Below, one piece after another: positions 1 to 9,054 of a stretch of 64,000 bases of DNA. The notes beneath the pieces were generated by a model. The model had not been told where the DNA came from. It did not search any database and worked only from the letters and a program-made list of their open reading frames with translations. The translations under genes were made by a program, and so were the position numbers. Numbering within the stretch: the stretch's first letter is position 1; each line of letters opens with the position of its first letter. The stretch is from Carya illinoinensis (Eukaryota; Streptophyta; Magnoliopsida; Fagales; Juglandaceae), in NCBI RefSeq assembly GCF_018687715.1, contig NC_056755.1, forward strand, positions 36,684,001 to 36,748,000, read 5' to 3'.

Positions 1-488
1 AGTCTATGACTAGTGCCCTTTTCATTCTTGTTGCACTCTTTCATCCATTGCACATACCATCATTTTTATTTTTCTCTTTGTGAATATTTTTACTATTTTA
101 AACGAGCTTGATTTTAAATAACTTTCCCTGAGGAGACGATCTAGGAATTTATTCATAATTATTACACGACATCCTCCTGCACTTGGGATAACCTTTCTGC
201 TACTCATTTTTGAGTGAGTCACCACCATAGCTCCACCGTAAACCCCCCCCCCAAGCTTCCTGTATGCTCAGCTGTAGCCCAGCCGAAGCTGAGCTCCTCT
301 CCTCTTCGAAAACCCTTTCTTTACACAGGTTCCCTATAGATCCATCGTAGGACCGCCATGAACTATCACCTCAGCGACCCCATGACCTTGGCCACCTTAC
401 AAAGCCTGAATCTGAGAAACCATAGATATGGCCTTCCAAAGTAGCCCTATTCCAAGGTCGCAGTAGTGACCGCTATTGCCCAAGCCAG
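1..488 (-). mobile_element. Leader of a Ty3/gypsy-like element, body off-window
   Basis: Read on the minus strand this follows the probable primer-binding site at 489-503, so it should be the untranslated leader of an LTR retrotransposon whose coding region lies left of the window. I see no recognisable gag here. The only notable open frame (22-228, minus) has no motif I know. The assignment rests on position alone. Confidence 0.35.
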
Positions 489-503
489 TGGCTTCTGACA
501 CCA
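489..503 (-). other. Probable primer-binding site (tRNA-iMet-like)
   Basis: The minus strand reads TGGTGTCAGAAGCCA, which differs from the common plant PBS TGGTATCAGAGCC by one substitution and one inserted A. It lies one base beyond an LTR-like end (CA at 506-505 on the minus strand), as expected for a 5' LTR/PBS junction. This is what places the LTR boundary at 505. Confidence 0.45.
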
Positions 504-2020
504 TTGGCAGTGCCAAATAGCGAGTAACGTACGGGTTATTCCAACGACGGTATAACTCTCTTTCCCTTTTCCTTGTTATTTATGTGAATTTGGTTGGTTG
601 TGAACTATGCTCTTGGTATTGTGGAGTTCGCTGTGTAGTGGGGTGACGTGAAGTGTGGTTGTGTACGTGAAGTGTTAGGCATAGTTGTGACGTGTAGTGA
701 GTTGTTGTGGATTGTGTTGTAATGGTGGTTGTGAAGTGTTTGCCATTGCCATGGTGGTGTGCGACGTATTATGGATTCCAGGGAGTACACTTAGAGTGTA
801 CTTCGAGTGGTAAAGTTGTGATGCACCGAATGGTGTGTCACGAAGGTTTGGGTGATGGCATAATTGAGGTGTGTAAAGCGTGTTGTGTAGTGTCGAGAAC
901 TATGGAACCGTTTCCCAGAGTAGTTATGATGTTATCCTGTCGTAGTGACAAGTGTCAAGGTGTAGTTAGGTATGGCTGGAAGTCACAGAGTGGTGTACAA
1001 GTGACGTAGTGGAAATGTGATGGGATGTCACGCAATGGCATGAGCATGTGAGGAGTCGTGCTCGTGATGAGTTAGAAGTTGGTGTTAAAGTGACGCGGTG
1101 TTATGCCAGGTGAAGTGGAGGATAATAGTGTAGCTTGGGATTATTCTCGAGCTATGTGATGTGGCGAATGTGTAGTCGTGAATGGAGCCTTGTCGTGTTA
1201 AGTGTTGGGATGAACTATGTTGTTGGACTAGTAGCATGAAGAGTCATGCTAGCTTAATTTGAGTAGAAAGTTGGTATCGGACTATAGAGCTTGTTTACAC
1301 AAATAGACGTTCAACAAATTATATAGTTAATCTACTTAGACACATGTGCCGGACAGATTTACTATATATAATGGGTAATCTGTTTGAGCATGGGTACACA
1401 ATATTTAAGCCTCAAAGTCAGCTTAAAGTTGTGTGGTATGCATGGATGGGAACGAGGATGAAGTGTGGGCTAGGATGCAGGGAAGAAGTGACGTGTGTAT
1501 GGACTAGGATTGGGATGCATGACTTGTTTGGTTCAAGTTATGCTTTGGGATGTGATTGATAGGAAGAGTACGATGAAGGTACTAGCGTCTTAACCTTAAG
1601 GTGAATCATAGATGTTCACTTTATAGGATAAGACCTCAAAGTAGAACATTGAATTTGAAAAAAGTGACCCAAGTGAGTCCTAGAAAGAGGAAACATGATG
1701 TGGAAGATATAGAATGACAGGAGAGAATGAGAGTGTGTCTAAGTGAAATATAGTCTATGTTTTCTAGTTTAGTTGCTTATGCACTAGATGGAGAATGACG
1801 TTAAGGTTGTATATTCATGTAGGTTGCCATCCAACATGCACATGAATGGACTGTATGAAATGGGTATAGCATGTAGTCCAGGTAAGTATTATATTCATCA
1901 CTTCTAGAGTTTTCTAAAGATATGAATGAAATGAAAATAACATGTTTCTCTCTACGATGCTTTGCAAAATGAATGACGTTTTATGAAAAGATGCTAAGTA
2001 TATGTATATAATGGCCCTTC

Positions 2021-2036
2021 TTGGCAACCCATTTTT
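2021..2036. repeat. LINE target-site duplication, left copy
   Basis: Sixteen bases identical to 7725-7740. The last five T overlap the poly(A) complement, so the exact edge is uncertain by a few bases. Confidence 0.85.
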
Positions 2037-2083
2037 TTTTTTTTTGATAGGAAAGTATAACTTTTATTCATCAAACTCAAGCA

Positions 2084-5000
2084 TTACAAAGATGAATCAA
2101 CCCAAATAGCTTGGGAAATACAATCTGGAATTGAGTTCCACCAAATACAAATGTCATCTAAATTCCATGCAAACCGAGCCAAGCAATGAGCAACTCCATT
2201 AGCTTCTCTTCCCTTATGTTGAATTGACCAATTTGGATACCTTTGAAGCAAAGATTTAACCTCCTGAATTAATCCACCCCATAAGGTAGTAGAATACCCT
2301 TCCTTCTCCAGCTCTTGAACTGCTAATAAAGAATCTGATTCCACTTGAAGAGATGTAATGCCAAGGGACACACATAATTGCAAACCCCTTAACATAGCAA
2401 CAAGTCCAATTTCCATAGGATCAGCTATAGCAGGTTCAGATTTGCTTGCCGCAAATATAACCTTCCCTTCCTTGTCACGCAACACAGCCCCTATACCAGC
2501 TTTGCATTGATCACTAAAAAGAGCACCATCAATGTTTAACTTCAAGACACCCTCTGGAGGAGGCTGCCATTGACACTTATACTTTTGCTTGATCTTCGTG
2601 GCCTCTACTGCTGCTTTATGTTCCTGGTATAAGGTAAAGGCATGCTCCATCACTTGTTGAATTGATAGAATGTTGCCCTCATATAGACTCTGATTTCTTC
2701 TATACCAAAGTCCCCATGCAAGTAGGAAAAACTTCTCTAACTCTCCTGGTCTTCTTCTCCTGATTACAGCAGTGACTAAATCCATAAGTTGCTTCCTTTC
2801 AGTTACTTGAATTAGAGAAGGGAATACCTGTGACCAACAATCAACAACAGCAGGACAATAAATCAGTGCATGAAGCAGATCTTCTTCTTCTGTTTGGCAG
2901 CAGTAACAAGTAGCTTCTTGTATCACTTTTCGAAACTTCAGGTTTTGAAAGGTTGGAAGAATGTTCTTGCACATTCTCCATGCAAACACCTTAACTCTTT
3001 GAGGGACATGCATCTTCCATAAATGCTTCCATAATAGTTTTCCATCTTCTGCTCTTGAACTTTCAGCCACATCTCCATTATGCTCCATGGTTTTGAAAAA
3101 TTCATATGCACTTTTAACACTGAAAATCCCACTTCTCTCATGCTCCCATATAAGCATATCAGGTATATTATCCATAGGCAATCGAATACATAACACTTCA
3201 GCAGCTTCTCTTGGTGGCAAAACACTTCTCACTCTCTCAACATCCCAGCTATTCTGTTCTGGCATCATCAGGGAAGAAACTGTCTGTAAACCAGCATCAG
3301 GAGGAATATCAACCACCATGGATAGCAACTTTTGTTTTGGTAACCAATAATCAGACCAAATATTAATGGATAAACCATTGCCAACCCTCCATCTACACCC
3401 TTTGAGCAAACTATTCTTAGTATCCCAAATGCCTCTCCATACATAAGAAGGATTCACACCCAATCTTGAGTCAAAAAAACTAGATGTTGGGAAATATCTT
3501 GCTTTAAAAATCTTATGTAAAAGGGAAGATTCTTCATGCATAATCCTCCACCCTTGCTTTGCTAGTAGGGCCTTTTTAAAAAGTTGAATACTTCTAAACC
3601 CCATACCTCCTTCCATCTTTGACTCACACATCCTCTTCCAACTAATCCAACTCAATTTTCTTTCATCTTGCTTCTGACCCCACCAGAAACTTGCCATTAA
3701 GCTTTCAAGTTCAGTACATAGGGACATAGGCAACTTAAAGCAGCTCATAGTATAAGTAGGTATAGATAGAGCTACAGCTTTCAGCAACACTTCTTTCCCT
3801 CCTTGTGATAAAAGTTTTTCCTTCCACCCTTGCAGTTTAGACCATACCCGATGCTTCAACACTGAAAAAGCTTGGTACTTTCCTCTACCAATCATAGGTG
3901 GCAATCCAAGATATTTCTCATATTGCTGAAAGTGATTAACCCCCCAAAATTGCATGATCTCCCTTTTCAGGCCTGAAAGTACATTATGACTGAAAACCAT
4001 TGAAGTCTTCTCTCTATTGACCTTCTGTCCAGATGCTTTCTCATAGATATCAAGTCTATGTTGCAAAACTAAGCAAGATTGCAGATTAGCTCTGCAGAAA
4101 AGAATGCTATCATCTGCAAACAGTAGGTGATTTAGCTTAGGAGCACCTCTACATACTTGAAAGCCTTCAATCTGATGTTGCACATTTGCCTTGTTCAACA
4201 ATGTTATGAGTCCCTCAGTACATAGTAGGAATAGATATGGGAAAATGGGATCCCCTTGTCTTAATCCACGAGTTGGTTGAATTGGTCTTTTAGGTTCTCC
4301 ATTAACAAGGACAGAAAAAGAGACTGTTGTAACACAAAACATCAATAATTGAATCCATTTTTGGCTGAAACCCATCTGTCTCATCACCTCCTCAAGATAC
4401 TTCCATTCGATTCGATCATAGGCCTTGCTCATATCCAGCTTTAGAGACATGAACCCATCTTTACCACTCCTCTTCCTTCTTAAAAAATGTACCATTTCAT
4501 ATGCCACAAGAACATTATCTGTAATTAGTCTTCCTGGTACAAAAGCTGTCTGTGATGGAGAAATAATAGTAGGCAACACTGACTTTAGTCTATTGGCTAA
4601 TACCTTGGAGATTAACTTATAAATGACATTACACAAACTGATGGGCCTATAGTCAGAAACAAGTTCTGGTAGTTTCTTCTTAGGTATCAGTGTGATATAA
4701 GTATGATTAATCTCCAAAGGGAAAGAACCAGTGTTAAGAGCTTTAAGCACTGCATCAGTGACATCAGTCCCAACTATAGACCAGAATTTTTGATAAAAGA
4801 TAGAGGCCATTCCATCGGGACCAGAAGCTTTGGTAGGATGCATTTCATCTAATGCTCTCTTGACTTCCTCAGCTGTGAAAGGTACATCAAGTTGTTCTGC
4901 CATCTGAGCATCAACTCTCCCATTTAGATCTTGCAAGAAATCCATATTGCCTATTTCCTCAGCTGCTACAAAAAGATTCTGAAAATACTCATTAATAACT

Positions 5001-6178
5001 CTATCCCTGGCCTCATTAACTTGCCACCTCCCAGTTTGATCTTTTACCCCTTTAATAAAATTCTTTTTTTTCCTTTGGGATGCTTTATGATGGAAAAATT
5101 TAGAATTCCTGTCTCCTTCAGCCAACCACAAAACCTTAGATCTCTGTTTCCACATTATTTCACTTCTTTGTAGCCATTGTTGGACCTCTTTTCTTGCTTG
5201 TTGGATATGCTGTCGATTCATTGATAAAGGGTCAATTTGGTGAGCCATTTTGAGTTTTTCTTGAGCCAACCTTAAACTTCTTTGCACATTGCCAAAGCTT
5301 GCTCGATTCCAAATTGACAGTTTTTCACTGCAATATTCAATCTTCTTCATAACTGTACTGAGTTCCTTTCTCCCTTCAACAGCTTTCCAAGCACCATCTA
5401 TCACTTGCTTACATCCAGAATCTTCAATCCACATTGCCTCAAAACGAAACAATTTCCTTCTTGGTCCCTCTTGCACCTCATCTGACAGCTTTAGAATAAT
5501 AGGCTTATGGTCTGAATAAGCCACTATGCCATGAATGACCACAGCCATTGGATAATAAGAGTGCCATTTCAAGTTTGAAAAACATCTATCCAGCCTCTCA
5601 CTAATTGTCTGTCCCTCTTCCCTCCCATTACACCATGTAAAAGGACTGCCTCTAAACCCCATATCATGCACTTGACACTCCTCAACCACATCTCTAAAGG
5701 CCTGTAATTGCCTTTCTGGTTTGGCTCTACCACCACTTTTCTCAGCATTACACATAATCTCATTGAAATCTCTCAAAATAATCCAACCTATATCAGGATG
5801 AACTTTTAGAGACCTCAACAAAGACCATGACTCATGCCTTCTACTCACTTCTGGTTGACCATAAAATCCAGTCAGCCACCAAGAGTCACCCACTGCATCA
5901 GTTACCTCAGCATGAATATGGCACTTTGAAAAGCTTTGAATTTTGACACTATATTTCTTCTTCCAAAATAAAGCTATGCCTCCACTTCTCCCTTCACTAC
6001 TTATAGCTAAACAACCAAAAAAACCCAATTTAAACTTCAATCTTTCCATAGCTCGAGAATGCATTTTAGTCTCTTGTAAAAATAAAATCTCAGGGGCTTC
6101 TTTTCTGACCAAGTCAGATAAAACTTGAATTCCCAATGGGTTCCCAAGCCCACGGGAATTCCAACTTATGATACTCAT
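2084..6178 (-). CDS. LINE ORF2: endonuclease, reverse transcriptase, RNase H
   Basis: The 1364-residue polyprotein nicks target DNA and copies the element RNA in place. In order it has an N-terminal APE-type endonuclease (residues 1 to about 230; SWNSRG, LQETK, DFNEI, SDHKPI), a reverse transcriptase (about 440-760; FADD near residue 688), a zf-RVT region with Cys-rich motif (about 1090-1150), and a C-terminal RNase H-like domain (about 1210-1330) starting NIDGA. RNase H at the C-terminus is typical of plant L1 elements. The length is normal and there are no breaks. One oddity is RDFNEI where GDFNEI is usual in the endonuclease, although the Asp and Asn remain. The start ATG overlaps the ORF1 stop as ATGA, suggesting termination-reinitiation coupling. 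Confidence 0.95.
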   Translation of the reverse strand: MSIISWNSRGLGNPLGIQVLSDLVRKEAPEILFLQETKMHSRAMERLKFKLGFFGCLAISSEGRSGGIALFWKKKYSVKIQSFSKCHIHAEVTDAVGDSWWLTGFYGQPEVSRRHESWSLLRSLKVHPDIGWIILRDFNEIMCNAEKSGGRAKPERQLQAFRDVVEECQVHDMGFRGSPFTWCNGREEGQTISERLDRCFSNLKWHSYYPMAVVIHGIVAYSDHKPIILKLSDEVQEGPRRKLFRFEAMWIEDSGCKQVIDGAWKAVEGRKELSTVMKKIEYCSEKLSIWNRASFGNVQRSLRLAQEKLKMAHQIDPLSMNRQHIQQARKEVQQWLQRSEIMWKQRSKVLWLAEGDRNSKFFHHKASQRKKKNFIKGVKDQTGRWQVNEARDRVINEYFQNLFVAAEEIGNMDFLQDLNGRVDAQMAEQLDVPFTAEEVKRALDEMHPTKASGPDGMASIFYQKFWSIVGTDVTDAVLKALNTGSFPLEINHTYITLIPKKKLPELVSDYRPISLCNVIYKLISKVLANRLKSVLPTIISPSQTAFVPGRLITDNVLVAYEMVHFLRRKRSGKDGFMSLKLDMSKAYDRIEWKYLEEVMRQMGFSQKWIQLLMFCVTTVSFSVLVNGEPKRPIQPTRGLRQGDPIFPYLFLLCTEGLITLLNKANVQHQIEGFQVCRGAPKLNHLLFADDSILFCRANLQSCLVLQHRLDIYEKASGQKVNREKTSMVFSHNVLSGLKREIMQFWGVNHFQQYEKYLGLPPMIGRGKYQAFSVLKHRVWSKLQGWKEKLLSQGGKEVLLKAVALSIPTYTMSCFKLPMSLCTELESLMASFWWGQKQDERKLSWISWKRMCESKMEGGMGFRSIQLFKKALLAKQGWRIMHEESSLLHKIFKARYFPTSSFFDSRLGVNPSYVWRGIWDTKNSLLKGCRWRVGNGLSINIWSDYWLPKQKLLSMVVDIPPDAGLQTVSSLMMPEQNSWDVERVRSVLPPREAAEVLCIRLPMDNIPDMLIWEHERSGIFSVKSAYEFFKTMEHNGDVAESSRAEDGKLLWKHLWKMHVPQRVKVFAWRMCKNILPTFQNLKFRKVIQEATCYCCQTEEEDLLHALIYCPAVVDCWSQVFPSLIQVTERKQLMDLVTAVIRRRRPGELEKFFLLAWGLWYRRNQSLYEGNILSIQQVMEHAFTLYQEHKAAVEATKIKQKYKCQWQPPPEGVLKLNIDGALFSDQCKAGIGAVLRDKEGKVIFAASKSEPAIADPMEIGLVAMLRGLQLCVSLGITSLQVESDSLLAVQELEKEGYSTTLWGGLIQEVKSLLQRYPNWSIQHKGREANGVAHCLARFAWNLDDICIWWNSIPDCISQAIWVDSSL

Positions 6179-6375
6179 TGATCTCGGCAGGGCTGTTGAA
6201 CAGCCTCTGTCGATCCCAATTGTTTGTTGCCTCTTCTAGAAAGAAAATCTTGCTCAACAACATTGAATAGAGCTGTGTACTTACCTCTTTTATTTCCACT
6301 TGCAAGTACTTCATCATCATCAACCTCTACCAATGATCTCTTCCTCTTGGCATCTTCCTCAGGTTGGATTGGCAA
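6175..6375 (-). pseudogene. ORF1 C-terminal extension beyond the in-frame UAG
   Basis: These are 66 codons in the same frame as ORF1, directly after its UAG. They hold a basic/acidic patch (KRKRSLVEVDDDE) that may be a nuclear-localisation-like segment. The tail ends in a QPCRDQ stretch that resembles the usual ORF1 C-terminus of plant LINEs. The stop codon overlaps the ORF2 start as ATGA at 6178-6175. No ATG opens this stretch, so it would be made only by readthrough of the UAG, or was translated before that mutation arose. Confidence 0.75.
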
Positions 6376-7650
6376 CTACTCAGTAGATGCATGAGAGGCT
6401 GCCCTGGCTCTTTTCTTCCAAATGCTTCTGGTACATCTTCTTTGCAGTGGTTGAGCTTGATCACATTGGTCCACATTCAGGTGGTCTCGAGATAGTTGGC
6501 CAGGCTTTGCACACTCCCCTCCAGTTGCATCAGACAGCCTAATATCAGCCCCAACAAGCCCATTGGAAAGCCCATTATCACATACTTTATGTATATGATC
6601 TTCAGTAATTAACTCAGATTCAAAAGTCACAGCAGGCGTTATAACATCAGAAACCTCCTGCTGACTGTTACATTCAGTAACTGATGTCTTCATACCTTCC
6701 TTTATTCCTGCATAAATGCTGCCCTCATTATGGTGCAATGAATAAGAACTTCTGTTACCTGTTGTAGCCTCAACCACCACTGCACCACCCGCCACCACTG
6801 CACCACCATCCACCACCTTATTCTGCTCCTGCATCACCCCATTGTTCATGGCACCTCCTTTGATGTTATGCTCCTGTAATGACTCCCATTTTCTCTTGAA
6901 ACTTGACTCTGCCCGCAGCCAAGCACCAAACTGAGGAGTAGCTTGAGGTTCCAGTTGACAAATGGAATTTTCATGTATGACTCGGCCACAAGTGAAACAA
7001 AATCTAGGAAGTTTCTCATACTGAATAGGACACCACACTTTAGTACCCTGCACTGTGCAGGTCCTACCTCGAGCCAAAGGTTTTTTCAGATCAATCATAA
7101 TCTTTACTCTGAGGCAACTACCCCATCCTACCTCATCATGATCAACATCCACATCTATAACACTGCCAATAGATCCACCCAACTTGACCCCATACTCCTT
7201 ATTCATACCAAATAAAGGAAGATTATGGAATTGCACCCAGAATGGTGCAGCATCAAACTTCAAAGCCTGCACTGGAGTAATGCCATCAAAAGGGATAATT
7301 ACAAACAATTGGCCATCAAAGAACCATGGCCTTCCTGCTTCAATTCTTTCCTTATCAGCATGAGTTGCAAAACTCAGCACAAACACATTCCTGCCTACTT
7401 CTTTCATGACAGCATGTTTGCTAAGCCTCCATATCCTTGCCATAGTCGACTCCACCACTTGCTTCCCCAATTGTCTGTCACACCATATTTTCCCTATCAA
7501 ACTCAGATCACCCTTACTCTTCACCACTGAAACATCCACATCCTCCAACACAATTGATGCATCCTCCTCCTCACTCAGCCACAGATTAGACCACTGATTT
7601 TGCAAACCATCCATAATAAAACTAACACCACCGAGACTAGAAAACACCAC
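6376..7650 (-). CDS. LINE ORF1: DUF4283 and CCHC zinc-knuckle RNA-binding protein
   Basis: This is the nucleic-acid-binding protein of a plant L1 LINE, thought to coat the element RNA and act as chaperone in target-primed reverse transcription. The 424-residue frame has a DUF4283 region (about 45-190) followed by a zinc knuckle near residue 220 of form CX2CX4HX4C (CFTCGRVIHENSIC), then a low-complexity Gly/Ala/Val stretch. The longest frame starts at 7650, but Met13 (7614) begins MDGLQNQW, which looks more like the usual start of this family, so the first 12 residues may be leader. The frame stops at a UAG (6378-6376), but the same frame stays open for 66 more codons and then overlaps ORF2, so the UAG lies inside the ancestral ORF1. 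Confidence 0.85.
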   Translation of the reverse strand: MVFSSLGGVSFIMDGLQNQWSNLWLSEEEDASIVLEDVDVSVVKSKGDLSLIGKIWCDRQLGKQVVESTMARIWRLSKHAVMKEVGRNVFVLSFATHADKERIEAGRPWFFDGQLFVIIPFDGITPVQALKFDAAPFWVQFHNLPLFGMNKEYGVKLGGSIGSVIDVDVDHDEVGWGSCLRVKIMIDLKKPLARGRTCTVQGTKVWCPIQYEKLPRFCFTCGRVIHENSICQLEPQATPQFGAWLRAESSFKRKWESLQEHNIKGGAMNNGVMQEQNKVVDGGAVVAGGAVVVEATTGNRSSYSLHHNEGSIYAGIKEGMKTSVTECNSQQEVSDVITPAVTFESELITEDHIHKVCDNGLSNGLVGADIRLSDATGGECAKPGQLSRDHLNVDQCDQAQPLQRRCTRSIWKKRARAASHASTE

Positions 7651-7724
7651 CTCAGGGATAAAACACCACCTCTATAATTCTCCCAAGAGAGGGTCTTGAG
7701 AGAAAAACTAGAGAGGAGACTTTT

Positions 7725-7740
7725 TTGGCAACCCATTTTT
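7725..7740. repeat. LINE target-site duplication, right copy
   Basis: Matches 2021-2036 and marks the 5' end of the LINE. The sequence then resumes as LTR (ATGCACCCC), so removing the LINE and one copy restores the LTR. Confidence 0.85.
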
Positions 7741-8799
7741 ATGCACCCCAAAGTATTAATTATATGTGAATGGATATTATACATAGTAAATATTATATGT
7801 ATTTTCATGAAATGAAATGTGACGCTTATGCTTTATGCTTTAAGCGGTGCTTTAAATGATGTGAAGAAAATGTTTTAAATGTCCTTATAAATTGATGCTT
7901 TAAGGATGCTATGAACTGATGTCTTTAAATGATGCCTTAAAAGATGATGTTTAAGCTCATGCTTTTAAATAATTTTTATGAATGAATAGGCTGAAAGAAT
8001 GAAAAGGAATGAAAGGACTGAAATTAAAGAAATGACTGAATGAAGGAATGCTTAATGTATGAAAATACATAATGGCCATATGAATGAATGATGGTACCGA
8101 ATGAATGGGTAGACTGCAATGTCGGGTAAGTAGTATTGATAGTGCAACCAGTGTTGCCCCCTGACTGAGAGAGTTTCCCAACCCGTGGCCACAGGTGGAG
8201 TGCAAGTCCAAGTGAAGATTGCTAACCCTCACACATGAGGCGTAATAGTTTGTACTGGCCAAAGGAAAGTGATAAAAAAATGTATGTGTGCTCTGACTCT
8301 TTAAGAAATGAATGCACAAGACATGGGGAAATGTTTTTACGAAAGAAAATCCTTCTTAAGAAAAAACCCACCTAGTAATATTTTAAATGAATGTATGTCT
8401 TATGTATAGTATGTATAAAGTGATGAATGCGTGACTGAAAACCTATGTTAGTATATTTTGACAGTATGAAGTAATGTTTATGAGTATTCGACTCATTTTA
8501 GTTTTTATGTATGCCCCTCCCATGAACAAAATGAGTAGAAGGCATCAGGACAAACATAGCCCGAAGGAGAAGAGCATGAAAGCCTATGCATTATGTTTTG
8601 TATAAAGGACTTTTAACCTTAAAGTTTAATGTTTTCCGTTGTAACTCTCTTTAATTTAAAAAACCTATTTTATTTTTAAACGTGGAGTCTTTTGTATCCT
8701 GGGTTAGAAATGAAAAAGCTCTAAAACGAATAGTAATTCCTATCTCTTTATTAAAATCATTTTTTAAAAGTCTCCCCACAAGGACGGGCATTACAATCA

Positions 8800-9054
8800 G
8801 ACAATATGCTATCATGTACAATACCTTAAAGGTTCTTGAAATCTCAACAATTGCTTTCAAGTAAAAAAGTAGCAAATAGTTTGTAAATTGTAGTGAAGTA
8901 GTCTGAGGCCTAGTTTGGCTCTCTATCCAAATCAACCCTGAGCCTACTTCACTTACCAAACACAATTTTAATGGTAATAACTTCAACATTGAATTCATTT
9001 TAGTAATCATAGAGGATCTAGTCTATCATTTGTCTTGAAAAATGCTGAGCATCC
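8800..9054. other. Spacer and 3' flank of receptor kinase copy 1
   Basis: No gene is seen. From about 8970 on, the sequence is recognisably similar to 46630-46718, the 3' flank of receptor kinase copy 2, so the duplication that made the two genes extended at least 80 bp past the stop codon. Confidence 0.6.

Larger units (their letters stand above)
2037..7724 (-). mobile_element. Full-length L1-clade LINE, minus strand
   Basis: This non-LTR retrotransposon is complete: a short 5' UTR (about 75 nt if translation starts at 7650), ORF1, ORF2, a 3' UTR of under 40 nt containing AATAAA, and a poly(A) tail seen as a T-run at 2032-2045. It is bounded by a 16-bp TSD, TTGGCAACCCATTTTT, at 2021-2036 and 7725-7740, of which the last few T are ambiguous with the tail. 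The perfect TSD and open ORF2 argue for a recent insertion. It landed inside the gypsy LTR, so it is younger than that element. ORF1 carries one in-frame UAG. Confidence 0.93.
505..8794 (-). mobile_element. 5' LTR of a minus-strand Ty3/gypsy-type element, split by a LINE
   Basis: On the minus strand the right edge starts TGTAATGCCCGTCC, a typical plant gypsy LTR start, and the left edge ends in CA one base before a PBS-like sequence. The 5-bp right flank would be ATCAG (8795-8799); its partner lies outside the window. Removing the LINE at 2037-7724 and one TSD copy leaves an LTR of about 2.6 kb, long but normal for this superfamily. The LTR is rich in short ATGAATG and TGATGCTTTAA-like repeats (7800-8060). 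No coding sequence was recognised in the LTR. It could instead be a solo or truncated LTR, since the element body is not visible. Confidence 0.5.

Noticed and set aside
605..1559. Short frames in the first 2 kb (707-1009, 1344-1559)
   Set aside because: They lie inside the LTR-like region, carry no motif, and are compatible with chance.
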